Shown: piece after piece, positions 39,387-46,996 of the stretch
Layout: each line of letters opens with the position of its first letter
Numbering within the stretch: the stretch's first letter is position 1
From: Faecalimicrobium dakarense
GTDB taxonomy: Bacteria; Bacillota; Clostridia; Peptostreptococcales; Peptostreptococcaceae
DNA length: 47,024 nt
Assembly (NCBI RefSeq): GCF_000499525.1
Contig: NZ_HG529318.1
Coordinates: forward strand, 1-47,024
Reading direction: 5' to 3'
Notes under the pieces: generated by a model
The model's database searches: none
What the model was told of the DNA's origin: nothing
The model's input: the letters and a program-made list of their open reading frames with translations, nothing else
Program-made: the position numbers and the translations under genes

Positions 39387-39851
39387 ATGTTTAAGATTAT
39401 AGAAATACATGATATTGAGGTTAAGTCTAACGTTACTGATCGTATATTAAGAAAACTTCCTGAGTGGTTTGATATTGAAGAGGCTATAGTTGAATATGTA
39501 GAAGGTGTAAAAGATACTAAATTTTATGTAGCTTATGACTTAGAGAAACCTATTGGGTTTATAAGTATAAAACATAATACTGAGTATACATCAGAAATAT
39601 ATGTTATAGGGGTATTAAAAGAATATCAAGGTAAGCATGTAGGAAAATCATTAGTTGAGGTTGCCAATAATACTTTGGCTAATATGAGTATTAAATTTCT
39701 TCAGGTTAAAACACTAGGACCATCAAATTCAAATAAGTACTATGCAGATACAAGGAAATTCTATCAAAGTGTCGGTTTTTATCCATTGGAAGAAATAAAA
39801 GAAATTTGGGATGAGATAAATATATGTTTAATAATGATAAAAAACATTTAA
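39387..39851 (+). CDS. GNAT N-acetyltransferase (intact)
   Basis: 154 residues. YVAYDLEKPIGFISIKHNTE forms the central strands; SEIYVIGVLKEYQGKHVGKS is motif A (Q/RxxGxG/A-type QGKHVG); RKFYQSVGFYPLEEIKEIW is motif B. This resembles small clostridial GNATs of unknown substrate. AAGGGGG ribosome site, with promoter beside module H. Unlike the GNAT genes at 633 and 22248 it has no frameshift. Last slot of the array before the phage module. Confidence 0.9.
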   Translation: MFKIIEIHDIEVKSNVTDRILRKLPEWFDIEEAIVEYVEGVKDTKFYVAYDLEKPIGFISIKHNTEYTSEIYVIGVLKEYQGKHVGKSLVEVANNTLANMSIKFLQVKTLGPSNSNKYYADTRKFYQSVGFYPLEEIKEIWDEINICLIMIKNI

Positions 39852-39881
39852 TTAAAAAGCAGTCATAAAATTTAATAAACT

Positions 39882-39962
39882 GTTCAATAAAACATATGAT
39901 TTTATGTGCAGTTTTTTATATTAAAAGAACTAGTCTTAAAATTTACGTTTAGGATATAGTTT
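39882..39962 (+). repeat. Module H and left-box fragment at the array end
   Basis: GTTCAATAAAACATATGATT with TTATGTGCAG (39882-39910), then TTTTTATATTAAAAGAACTAG and a left box (AAATTTACGTTTAGGATATAG) with no hairpin after it. It matches the sequence flanking the IS1595 insertion at R12 when that is rejoined. Confidence 0.65.
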
Positions 39963-40062
39963 AAATTAATCTAGTATTTTCACCACTTTAAATATATCTA
40001 TAAATAAAGAAAGGATAAACTTAATTTTATTAAGTTCTCCTTTTCTTTATTTTATTAGCTAA

Positions 40063-40326
40063 TTATTGATTTTTCACAATATTTCTAACCTGCATCTCAC
40101 TAATCTCAAATCTATTAGCCAATTCCCTAAAATTACCTCCATTAAACTCACTTTTAATAACTCTATTTCTAGCATTTCTAATAACTGATCTTTTACTTGG
40201 AAAGTAAATCATACCTCCACCACAATAATCAACAATCTCCATACAAACATCCACCCCAACAACATCGACAAAATCAGCTATCCCATCTGGAAAATCATCT
40301 CTTTTAACCTCACTATAAAAATCCAT
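40063..40326 (-). CDS. Mor-family transcription activator-like protein (phage)
   Basis: 87 residues from ATG 40324-40326 after AAGGGGGATAAGG; the longer frame has no site. FPDGIADFVDVVGVDVCMEI and GGGMIYFPSKRSVIRNARNR form the Mor N-terminal domain. NFRELANRFEISEMQVRNIV is the C-terminal helix-turn-helix. In Mu, Mor activates middle transcription. Clostridial phages carry homologues near the end of replication or late-control modules. Hairpin-like AAAGGAT ... TCTCCTTTTCTTTATT follows at 40010-40050. Confidence 0.82.
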   Translation of the reverse strand: MDFYSEVKRDDFPDGIADFVDVVGVDVCMEIVDYCGGGMIYFPSKRSVIRNARNRVIKSEFNGGNFRELANRFEISEMQVRNIVKNQ

Positions 40327-40412
40327 TACCTTATCCCCCTTTATACTTATATTAATTATTTTTATATTATTTATATATAATTTTAACTTTTTATACTCTA
40401 TATAGAATCTAA

Positions 40413-40709
40413 TGGACACAATAGACACAGTTAAACATAAACCTTTGCTATAACTAAATTCAAGCCGTGTCCATAGGCGTGTCCTTACTCTAGTTTATAT
40501 GGACACATGGACACACTTTTTAAGTAAAAACTTCAAATTAGACCTAAACTTATTAAAAGTATTAAACTATTATTAATTTTTAGTAAGGACACATTTAAGC
40601 ATTATATAGACACGCTTTTTCATAGTAAGGATACGTTTTTAGCCTTTATAGACACACTTTTAATATACTAAGGACATATTTTAACATCCTATAGACACGT
40701 CCTAGATAT
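40413..40709 (-). repeat. GGACAC-rich repeat block with three 42-43-bp tandem units
   Basis: Units start at 40582, 40624 and 40667, each AGTAAGGAcAC ... TATAGACACgC. Further GGACACA/GTGTCC words lie at 40413, 40424, 40466, 40477, 40501 and 40508. The block directly follows the 3' end of the primase-helicase gene in the gap before the Mor-like gene, and has no coding potential. Tandem iteron-like words beside a replication initiator suggest a phage origin or a protein-binding array. Confidence 0.7.
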
Positions 40710-40717
40710 TAATTACA

Positions 40718-43102
40718 TTAACAAACACTATCTTCATCTAAAATAAATGCTCTTTGATTTCCATAAACCTTTCCAAATCTAAGCTTACCTGTACCTTTGT
40801 CATAAGACTTCCAACCTTCAATATTCCTAAGTATATCGTTAATCTCACGAGCAGCATAAGGATTCAACATCTTAGGATCTCCGTTAAAAAGTTCAACCCA
40901 TATCTCCATAGCACATACCTTTTCTCTTTTTAAGCTCCCTTTCTCTGTATGATTAAAATCTCCGCCTTGAATATACATTCTCTTACCATCTATGTCCATC
41001 TTGTCCCAATTAGTAGGAAGTAAAGTATCTAAATACTCTCTTACCATACCTTCCTTTGGATTTGCCTCTAAGTGCTTACTTTGACACTTTAAGGCTATTA
41101 TATTTTCTTCTTTACTAAGTAATAATTTTTCGCCACTTTTAAAAAGCTCTACTGTCTCTGCCCAAATATTATCTATTTCGCTTTCATTTAATTTTTCAAA
41201 CATTGACTTCTTTATTTTATTAACTCCAACCTTAATAGGCCAAAATCTTCTATTACCAGTTCTATCTTTTAGAAATTCATCATCATTGGTAGTTCCAAAG
41301 AATACACATTGTCTTTTAAACTTTTCTACTCTCCTTCCATAAGCAACTCTATAAATATCTTCTCTTTTAGATATAAAGTGTTTAACGCTTTCTGTCTCTG
41401 CTTTTTTAGTTGCTGAAAGTTCTGCCATTTCAACTATCCAAGCTTCTTGCAATTGTTCATATGCTTCTTTTCCTATTACTGTGTTTATAGAGTCTGAATA
41501 CCAACTTTTACCGAGTAAGTTTATAAAGTGACTTTTACCTATACCTTGCCTTCCTACAAATACAGCCATATAGTCAAACTTAACTCCTGGATTAAATATA
41601 CGACTAACTGCAGCTACTAGCATTTTTCTAGCTACTGCTTTTGTGTAATCATTACTATCTGCACCTAAGTAGTCTATAAATAGATTTTCAACTCTTTTTT
41701 TACCATCCCATTTTATAGAATTTAGATAATCTTTTATTGGATGATATGAATTTTTACTTGCTACTACACTTATTCCATCGTATATTACTTGTTGAGATTT
41801 TATTTTATATACTCTTTCTATATAATGTCTAAGATTAGAATCATCACTATCACACCAAGTACTTTGACTTTCTTTGTCTTTAATTTTTCTCCAAGGTAGA
41901 TTCTTCTTTATTGTTATTTGATGTGAAAATTCATTTAATGCAATTTTTCCTTTTAAATTTATATCATTTTCAAGTATTAAAACTATATTGTCTATTGTAG
42001 ATGTGTACATTCCTTTTTTATTTATTTCAAGTTTAGTTATCCATAAACTATTTTCATTTTCTTCAATATTATCATCAATTATTTCAAATTCTTCCTTAGC
42101 TATTTTTAAGCTTTCTTCACCTAATTTTTTTATAACATCTTTATCATTTAATACTAATTCAACCATACTATCAAATGAACTTTTTTCATTTAAATCTTTA
42201 AATTTATGATTTTTTACTAAATCAAAAGAATTGCATAATTTATCTCTACAAGGATCAGTACTATGATGAGAGTATGCAAATAGTGAGTCTTCATATACTA
42301 TAAGCCCACCATAAGAACTTCCGTCTTTATATGTATATCTATTTTTATCAGCTGTTGGTGTGTATACATCGCTTAAATACTTCTCTATTACTTCATAAAT
42401 ATTATAAGTTCTACAAAATGCACCTACTACCCCCTCTTTCTCTAGTGGGTTTTGTTGTTTATTACTGTCTAAAGTTGTAACTTTACTAACTCTTGAGGAT
42501 TTTGGCCAATTATTTTTATCTTTATAATCACTATACATATTTAGGTATCTTTTAACATCTAAGTATTCTTCATCAACATGTATAAATTTAAACTCTCCAT
42601 CTTTACTTGTTGATGGAAAGTACATAAGCCTACATGGATCATATGTTGTATCGTCAAAATAGTCTATTCCAAATTGATTCGCTATAATTCTTCCTAATGC
42701 CTCATATTCTATACTATCTACATTCTGATTTAGTGGTATTACTATCCTAAATCTTTCATTTTCGCTATTATGTTTATGAGTAGTATACATTAGACAGGAA
42801 AATTCTGTTACCATTTCTATGTACTCCATCATCCCTTTATATCCATAATCAACATCAAGGGTAAGAAGGCTTCTATACTCTACTGATTTCTTATTTCTTT
42901 TTCCATCTTTAAGGTAACCTCCTACAAACCCACCAACGTCTTTTATATTATCTTGTATTTCTTTTTCTAAATTTAAATAAGTACTATATGTTTCATTTGT
43001 GTATTTAGTTTTACTTAATTTTTCTATAAGCTTTTCAAATGGTATTTTATAATTTGTATATGTTTTATCTGTTCTATTATTACAAACTGCTATATCTATC
43101 AT
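40718..43102 (-). CDS. Phage primase-helicase (VirE/VapE-like)
   Basis: 794 residues. The N-terminal primase-polymerase-like region has SLLTLDVDYGYKGM (metal-binding DxD) and NERFRIVIPLNQNVD. A middle CHC2/DUF-like region has SYGGLIVYEDSLFAYSHHST. The C-terminal VirE ATPase has AVFVGRQGIGKSHFINLL (Walker A), WIVEMAELSATKKAE (Walker B) and CVFFGTTNDDEFLKDRTGNR (sensor/Arg finger). It would start and unwind phage DNA replication. GGAGGAT ribosome site. Tandem repeats lie just beyond its 3' end. Confidence 0.92.
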   Translation of the reverse strand: MIDIAVCNNRTDKTYTNYKIPFEKLIEKLSKTKYTNETYSTYLNLEKEIQDNIKDVGGFVGGYLKDGKRNKKSVEYRSLLTLDVDYGYKGMMEYIEMVTEFSCLMYTTHKHNSENERFRIVIPLNQNVDSIEYEALGRIIANQFGIDYFDDTTYDPCRLMYFPSTSKDGEFKFIHVDEEYLDVKRYLNMYSDYKDKNNWPKSSRVSKVTTLDSNKQQNPLEKEGVVGAFCRTYNIYEVIEKYLSDVYTPTADKNRYTYKDGSSYGGLIVYEDSLFAYSHHSTDPCRDKLCNSFDLVKNHKFKDLNEKSSFDSMVELVLNDKDVIKKLGEESLKIAKEEFEIIDDNIEENENSLWITKLEINKKGMYTSTIDNIVLILENDINLKGKIALNEFSHQITIKKNLPWRKIKDKESQSTWCDSDDSNLRHYIERVYKIKSQQVIYDGISVVASKNSYHPIKDYLNSIKWDGKKRVENLFIDYLGADSNDYTKAVARKMLVAAVSRIFNPGVKFDYMAVFVGRQGIGKSHFINLLGKSWYSDSINTVIGKEAYEQLQEAWIVEMAELSATKKAETESVKHFISKREDIYRVAYGRRVEKFKRQCVFFGTTNDDEFLKDRTGNRRFWPIKVGVNKIKKSMFEKLNESEIDNIWAETVELFKSGEKLLLSKEENIIALKCQSKHLEANPKEGMVREYLDTLLPTNWDKMDIDGKRMYIQGGDFNHTEKGSLKREKVCAMEIWVELFNGDPKMLNPYAAREINDILRNIEGWKSYDKGTGKLRFGKVYGNQRAFILDEDSVC

Positions 43103-43162
43103 ATTTATCCTCCGTCAATATTATTTATGTTGTTATTTCCTAGGAAATCTCTTTATTTCAAT

Positions 43163-43212
43163 CAAAGCGAATTATTTTGAGCAACGGACCTGGTTTTTAG
43201 GTCGTTGGCGAC
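43163..43212 (-). promoter_or_regulatory. Intergenic hairpin between polymerase and primase genes
   Basis: AACGGACCT / AGGTCGTT stem (43182-43206) with loop GGTTTTT, flanked by repeated AAGCGAA words (43163, 43215-43225). There is no T-run on the minus strand, so it may be an attenuator or processing site rather than a terminator. Confidence 0.4.
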
Positions 43213-43229
43213 ATGAAGCGAAGCGAATT

Positions 43230-45143
43230 TTATTTTTTATAATAGTAACTTTCCTGTGTATCTGCTTTTAGTTTTAGTCCATTTAGATAATCTATATCTT
43301 TTTCCATAATCAAATTTATTTTATCTATATTTACATCTTCATCAACTTCAAGTACAACTTCATCGTGTACATGCATTACTATTTTATAACCATTATTTTC
43401 TAAATCTAGCATCTTAAGTGCTAATATGTCACGAGATATTGCTTGTACAATATTTTCGGTTAATTTGCCTCCGTATGTATAAGTTTTTTCAAATTTTTTT
43501 GTGGTTTGATTAATGCTTTTGTAGGTTAACACCTCTTTATTAAAGTTTTTATCTATTTCTATTTGTGGATTAAAATATGCAAGACGCCTATTAGATGGTA
43601 GCACTATAAACATATAATCATCTTCATATATAAACTCTAGATTATTGACTTTAACATTTGTCTTATACTTTACACAACTTATACTTGCTCTTTCTACACT
43701 TTTCCAAAAGTTGACTACGTTTATATTCGCTCTTCTATAACTTTTAACTATGCTTTCCATTTGAAAATTACTAAGGCCCATCTTATCTGCTCCCATTTTT
43801 ATAAGTGCATTTATACCACCTTGATAGCCTAGGGCAAGTTCTGCTACTTTCCCACTTTGCCTTAACTTACTATCTTTACTTATTGTATTTATATCTGCAT
43901 TAAACATTTTAGCTGCACTAGCTTCATATATTTTTCCATGGGTATTAAAAACTTCAATTCTCCACTTTTCCCGTGAAATATATGCTAGTACTCTTGCTTC
44001 TATTGCACTAAAATCTGAAATTATTAATTTTAAATTATTAGCTGGAATAAATGCTGTTCTTATAAGATTTGAAAGTACCTCTTGAGTATTTTCATATAGT
44101 ATTTCTAATAATTCATAAGAGTTACTTGTACTATTTTCCTTTAATATATTTCTTGGTAAGTCCATATTTTTTAAATTAGTTTGTGGTAAATTTTGAACTT
44201 GAACTAACCTTCCAGACCATCTTCCTGTTTTATTAGCTTTATAATACTTAAAAAGTCCCTTTATTGTATTATCATTACTAATTGTTCTTTTCATAGCTTC
44301 ATATTTTTTTATTGAAGTTTTACTTATCATTTGTCTTAAAATTAGTATTTCTTTTAAATCATCATCTTTCGTTTCTTTTATAAGCTTTTCTATATTTTCT
44401 TTTGATATGCTATCTATTTTTATGTTGTGTTTCTCTACTAGGTAATTCTTAACCTGTGAAGGGCTTTTTATATTTTCTATATTTGTTAAAGTTTTTAGTT
44501 TTTCTTTTAATATTTTTTCGCTATGTAGATTTAATTCTATTGCCTTATCTATTAATTTTTTATCTATGTTTACTCCCCTATCATTAATCTTTTGATCTAT
44601 TATATATATTTCTTCTTCAAATAAAGTTGTTTTATATTTTTCTAACTTTTTTCTTATATCTCTTTCAACTATGCAATCTATTTTGCAGTAGTTTTTGAAT
44701 TGTTCCCATTTTACTAAATCATCACTTGGGTTATGGTTATTGAAGTATTTTATTAATGATTTCCCTTCTTTATCTTTTTTAATATCTAATTTTAGAACCT
44801 CAGATACATTTTCTAAACTATGAGGTAATCCTAGTCTAAGTGCCATGGCTTGAGTACACTTAAAGCTTTTAGGTTCTATATATGTATTTAGATATTTACT
44901 TAAACATACTCTCTCAAAATTTGCATTAAATGCATATTTTATTATTTCAGGATTTAAAATAGCTTCTCTTACTCTACTTGGTAATTGTTCTCCATTTTCT
45001 AAGTCAATTACACTTACTTTTTCATCATCAAAGGCATAGGCAATAAGTAATATCTTAAAATTTTTATCCTCACTATAAGGATAGACCCCACATTTTGTAA
45101 GGTCTACACTGCTTTTAGTTTCTATATCAATTGATAAAATCAT
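43230..45143 (-). CDS. Phage DNA polymerase, family A with 3'-5' exonuclease
   Basis: 637 residues. Exonuclease domain: MILSIDIETKSSVDLTKCGV (DxE), KYAFNANFERVCLSKYL, and KNYCKIDCIVERDI (final Asp). Polymerase: NKTGRWSGRLVQVQNLPQTN (motif A lead-in), LIISDFSAIEARVLAYIS (motif A), RQSGKVAELALGYQGGINAL (finger K/Y helix), IVMHVHDEVVLEVDED (motif C HDE). Complete and typical of clostridial siphophage replication modules. ATGA overlap with the DUF2815 gene. Confidence 0.95.
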   Translation of the reverse strand: MILSIDIETKSSVDLTKCGVYPYSEDKNFKILLIAYAFDDEKVSVIDLENGEQLPSRVREAILNPEIIKYAFNANFERVCLSKYLNTYIEPKSFKCTQAMALRLGLPHSLENVSEVLKLDIKKDKEGKSLIKYFNNHNPSDDLVKWEQFKNYCKIDCIVERDIRKKLEKYKTTLFEEEIYIIDQKINDRGVNIDKKLIDKAIELNLHSEKILKEKLKTLTNIENIKSPSQVKNYLVEKHNIKIDSISKENIEKLIKETKDDDLKEILILRQMISKTSIKKYEAMKRTISNDNTIKGLFKYYKANKTGRWSGRLVQVQNLPQTNLKNMDLPRNILKENSTSNSYELLEILYENTQEVLSNLIRTAFIPANNLKLIISDFSAIEARVLAYISREKWRIEVFNTHGKIYEASAAKMFNADINTISKDSKLRQSGKVAELALGYQGGINALIKMGADKMGLSNFQMESIVKSYRRANINVVNFWKSVERASISCVKYKTNVKVNNLEFIYEDDYMFIVLPSNRRLAYFNPQIEIDKNFNKEVLTYKSINQTTKKFEKTYTYGGKLTENIVQAISRDILALKMLDLENNGYKIVMHVHDEVVLEVDEDVNIDKINLIMEKDIDYLNGLKLKADTQESYYYKK

Positions 45144-45661
45144 GATAATATGTCATCATCTTCTATTATTGTAAAATCATCTTCTGCCCTTGATTGACTT
45201 ATTACTTGTCCATCACATATTTTTTGTACATTATTTACTGAACATCCTATACCACATATATTTTCTTTGTAATAAGGGTAAAAATTTAAGCTAACTCTAC
45301 CATAACAACCAGGATAAATTTTATCAGGATCTTTTATTTCATTTAAGCTCTTATCAACTATCCCTGGTTTATATTTACTAGTTGCATTTAGGAAATAGTG
45401 ATTTTTGTAAGCTTCATTATCTGATTTTTCTATATCGCCATCTCTTAAAGGTGTTTTTATTTCATCATCTATTTCACTCCATATATTTAATCCTTTTTCC
45501 TTTGCACTAAATATTGCCTCATTTATTTTTGATATTGTGTCTATATCACTTTTGGGTATTAGTATTGATAAAGAGTATCTTTTATCTTCACTTTCTTCTA
45601 ACTTTTTTGGTATAAATATATTTGGATAGTTCATTCTAATTTTCCCTGTTATAACCTTCAT
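45140..45661 (-). CDS. DUF2815 (phage ssDNA-binding-like) protein
   Basis: 173 residues. MKVITGKIRMNYPNIFIPKK, YSLSILIPKSDIDTISKINE, PLRDGDIEKSDNEAYKNHYF, LNATSKYKPGIVD, YPGCYGRVSLNFYPYYKENI and GIGCSVNNVQKICDG are hallmark stretches of DUF2815, predicted to be a single-strand DNA-binding protein acting with the adjacent polymerase. Acidic C-terminal tail (AEDDFTIIEDDDILS) as in SSBs. ATGA overlap with the polymerase gene. Confidence 0.92.
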   Translation of the reverse strand: MKVITGKIRMNYPNIFIPKKLEESEDKRYSLSILIPKSDIDTISKINEAIFSAKEKGLNIWSEIDDEIKTPLRDGDIEKSDNEAYKNHYFLNATSKYKPGIVDKSLNEIKDPDKIYPGCYGRVSLNFYPYYKENICGIGCSVNNVQKICDGQVISQSRAEDDFTIIEDDDILS

Positions 45662-45670
45662 AATTTCCCC

Positions 45671-46003
45671 CTAATTACTTAGTTCATAGTTTAGTTCTTT
45701 GTTTATACTTTCATAGTCATTAATATTAAGTTGTGATACTTTGCTTGCATTGTATTTTGATAGTATTTCCTTTGCTTTTGATACTTTTCCCATTTGAGAT
45801 AGTTTTGATATTTTCTCTCTTATATCTTCTATTGTTATACATTCATTTTTGATAATCTCAGTTCGATTTAGTTCGATTTCATTAGTATGTATATTAGTAT
45901 CTTTAATTTCTAAATTATTATTTTTATTTATTAGGTATGATAGCTTTTCTATTACTTGATTTATGTTTTGTAAATTTAGGTTTATATCTATTTTTATCTC
46001 CAT
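45671..46003 (-). CDS. Hypothetical phage protein (110 aa)
   Basis: Soluble, Asn/Ile/Lys-rich: MEIKIDINLNLQNINQVIEK, ITIEDIREKISKLSQMGKVS with KAKEILSKYNASKVSQLNIN. The C-terminal half resembles the helical rRNA-like biogenesis or DNA-binding Atc1-type domain of small phage proteins (EKLxxLxxxGKxxxAKELLxxF), found near phage SSB genes. Gap of 9 bases to DUF2815. Function unknown. Confidence 0.65.
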   Translation of the reverse strand: MEIKIDINLNLQNINQVIEKLSYLINKNNNLEIKDTNIHTNEIELNRTEIIKNECITIEDIREKISKLSQMGKVSKAKEILSKYNASKVSQLNINDYESINKELNYELSN

Positions 46004-46018
46004 TTTTCCCCCTTAAGT

Positions 46019-46216
46019 TTATATATTTTTTTCAAAGAATATATCATCATCATAATAGCTTAATATTTCTTTAATTTTGCTTGCTAGTAGTAGTGATGGG
46101 TTACCTCTTCCTTGTTCTAAGTTTGTATAGTAGGCTCTAGTTATCCCTATTTTTTTAGCTAATTCTTCTTGAGTTAGGTTCTTTTTTATTCTTAGCTTTT
46201 TTAATTTTACCCTCAT
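46019..46216 (-). CDS. XRE-family regulator of phage module
   Basis: 65 residues: KKLRIKKNLTQEELAKKIGI, TRAYYTNLEQGRGNPSLLLA, then IKEILSYYDDDIFFEKNI. A typical Cro/C1 helix-turn-helix with the YYxNLEqGRgNPSL signature of small phage repressors. First gene of the minus-strand replication operon and preceded by a strong promoter, so it probably autoregulates the module. Confidence 0.88.
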   Translation of the reverse strand: MRVKLKKLRIKKNLTQEELAKKIGITRAYYTNLEQGRGNPSLLLASKIKEILSYYDDDIFFEKNI

Positions 46217-46276
46217 ATTTTCCCCTTTGTATTTTTTAAAATTATTTTAAGTTTTTTTTAAACTCTGTTTAATATA

Positions 46277-46305
46277 ATCATATTATCTACAAGTATATAA
46301 GTCAA
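46277..46305 (-). promoter_or_regulatory. Promoter of the phage replication operon
   Basis: Minus strand -35 TTGACT (46300-46305), 17-base spacer, -10 TATGAT (46277-46282), 60 bases before the XRE start. The rest of 46306-46600 has no gene I can recognise; it holds short AT-rich direct repeats and the leader of the next gene. Confidence 0.75.
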
Positions 46306-46615
46306 TGTTTTTATCGAACACATATTTCCATTTTTTTACATATTCAACAAACCTACGTTTGTAAATTTAATTACAAACCTAGCAGTACTGGTATTGTGTC
46401 TTAAATGACTAAAATAAAGGATTTCAAATTAAGAAAACTACAGTTTATGTGAATGGTAATAAATTAGTTTAAAGAATGCTACAATGAAAATATGTACACA
46501 ATTGTTATATAATGCGCAATAACTATATATATATCTAATAACATATAGATAAATTCTTATAATTCTTGCTAAACTTTAAGTAAGAAATAAATCTGTTTGG
46601 AAGGAGGTAAAACTT

Positions 46616-46885
46616 GTGCAATTTTCAATAGGGGATATTGTAATGTTTTTGATATTATCAGTATTTTCTTTATTTTTCATAAAGAAATATTACAAATCAA
46701 AGCATAAAAAGTATCTATTATTTTTATTAGTTTGTATATGTGGAATATTTAATAAAAATAATATGATTTATATTAATGGGATAGAAATTAATAATACAAT
46801 ATATGTAGAGATATTTAGGTATATAATTTTAGCTACAATAGTGATATTTGGATATAAGCTATATAAGAAAAAAGAATTATTTTAA
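46616..46885 (+). CDS. Small membrane protein, GTG start, beside IS1595-type end
   Basis: 89 residues from GTG 46616 behind AAGGAGGT. Three hydrophobic segments: IVMFLILSVFSLFFIKKYY, YLLFLLVCICGIFN and IFRYIILATIVIFGYKLY, with basic loops (KSKHKKY) and a Lys tail. No family recognised. It is followed by a terminator and then a left-type IS1595 end, the same order as the passenger gene in the 27.7-kb transposon, so it may be a passenger of a decayed element. Confidence 0.65.
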   Translation: MQFSIGDIVMFLILSVFSLFFIKKYYKSKHKKYLLFLLVCICGIFNKNNMIYINGIEINNTIYVEIFRYIILATIVIFGYKLYKKKELF

Positions 46886-46928
46886 GTCTATATATTGATT
46901 ACCATTAATTAATATATTACGAACTTAG

Positions 46929-46950
46929 AAGTATATGCCTATACTTTTTT
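46929..46950 (+). terminator. Terminator after the GTG-start membrane gene
   Basis: AAGTATA / TATACTT stem with TGCC loop followed by TTTT. Confidence 0.75.
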
Positions 46951-46966
46951 AGCGTTTAAATAGTTT

Positions 46967-46996
46967 CTAAAATCAACATTGTATTAAAACATAGCC
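46967..46996 (-). mobile_element. Orphan IS1595-type terminal inverted repeat
   Basis: Read on the minus strand from 46996: GGCTATGTTTTAATACAATG, then TTGATTTTAG, followed inside by AAAAAAGTATAGG. This matches the left (passenger-side) end at 27672 better than the right end. No transposase lies on its inner side and no mate was found nearby. Confidence 0.75.

Noticed and set aside
17909-39962. Calling the array a classical integron
   Set aside because: No IntI gene is in the window and the boxes lack the RYYYAAC / GTTRRRY core of attC sites. Kept as a structural analogy only.
17909-39962. CRISPR array
   Set aside because: Repeats are about 130 bp, irregularly spaced, imperfect and separated by genes; no cas genes.
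41988-42209. Plus-strand frame antisense to the primase-helicase gene
   Set aside because: A shadow of the well-supported minus-strand gene; likewise the plus-strand frames inside the MFS, HAAS, response-regulator and permease genes.
27672-46996. 19-kb composite transposon bounded by two IS1595 left ends
   Set aside because: Outer flanks (TTATATTA against ATATAAAA) do not match as a target duplication, and the left element has its own perfect duplication.
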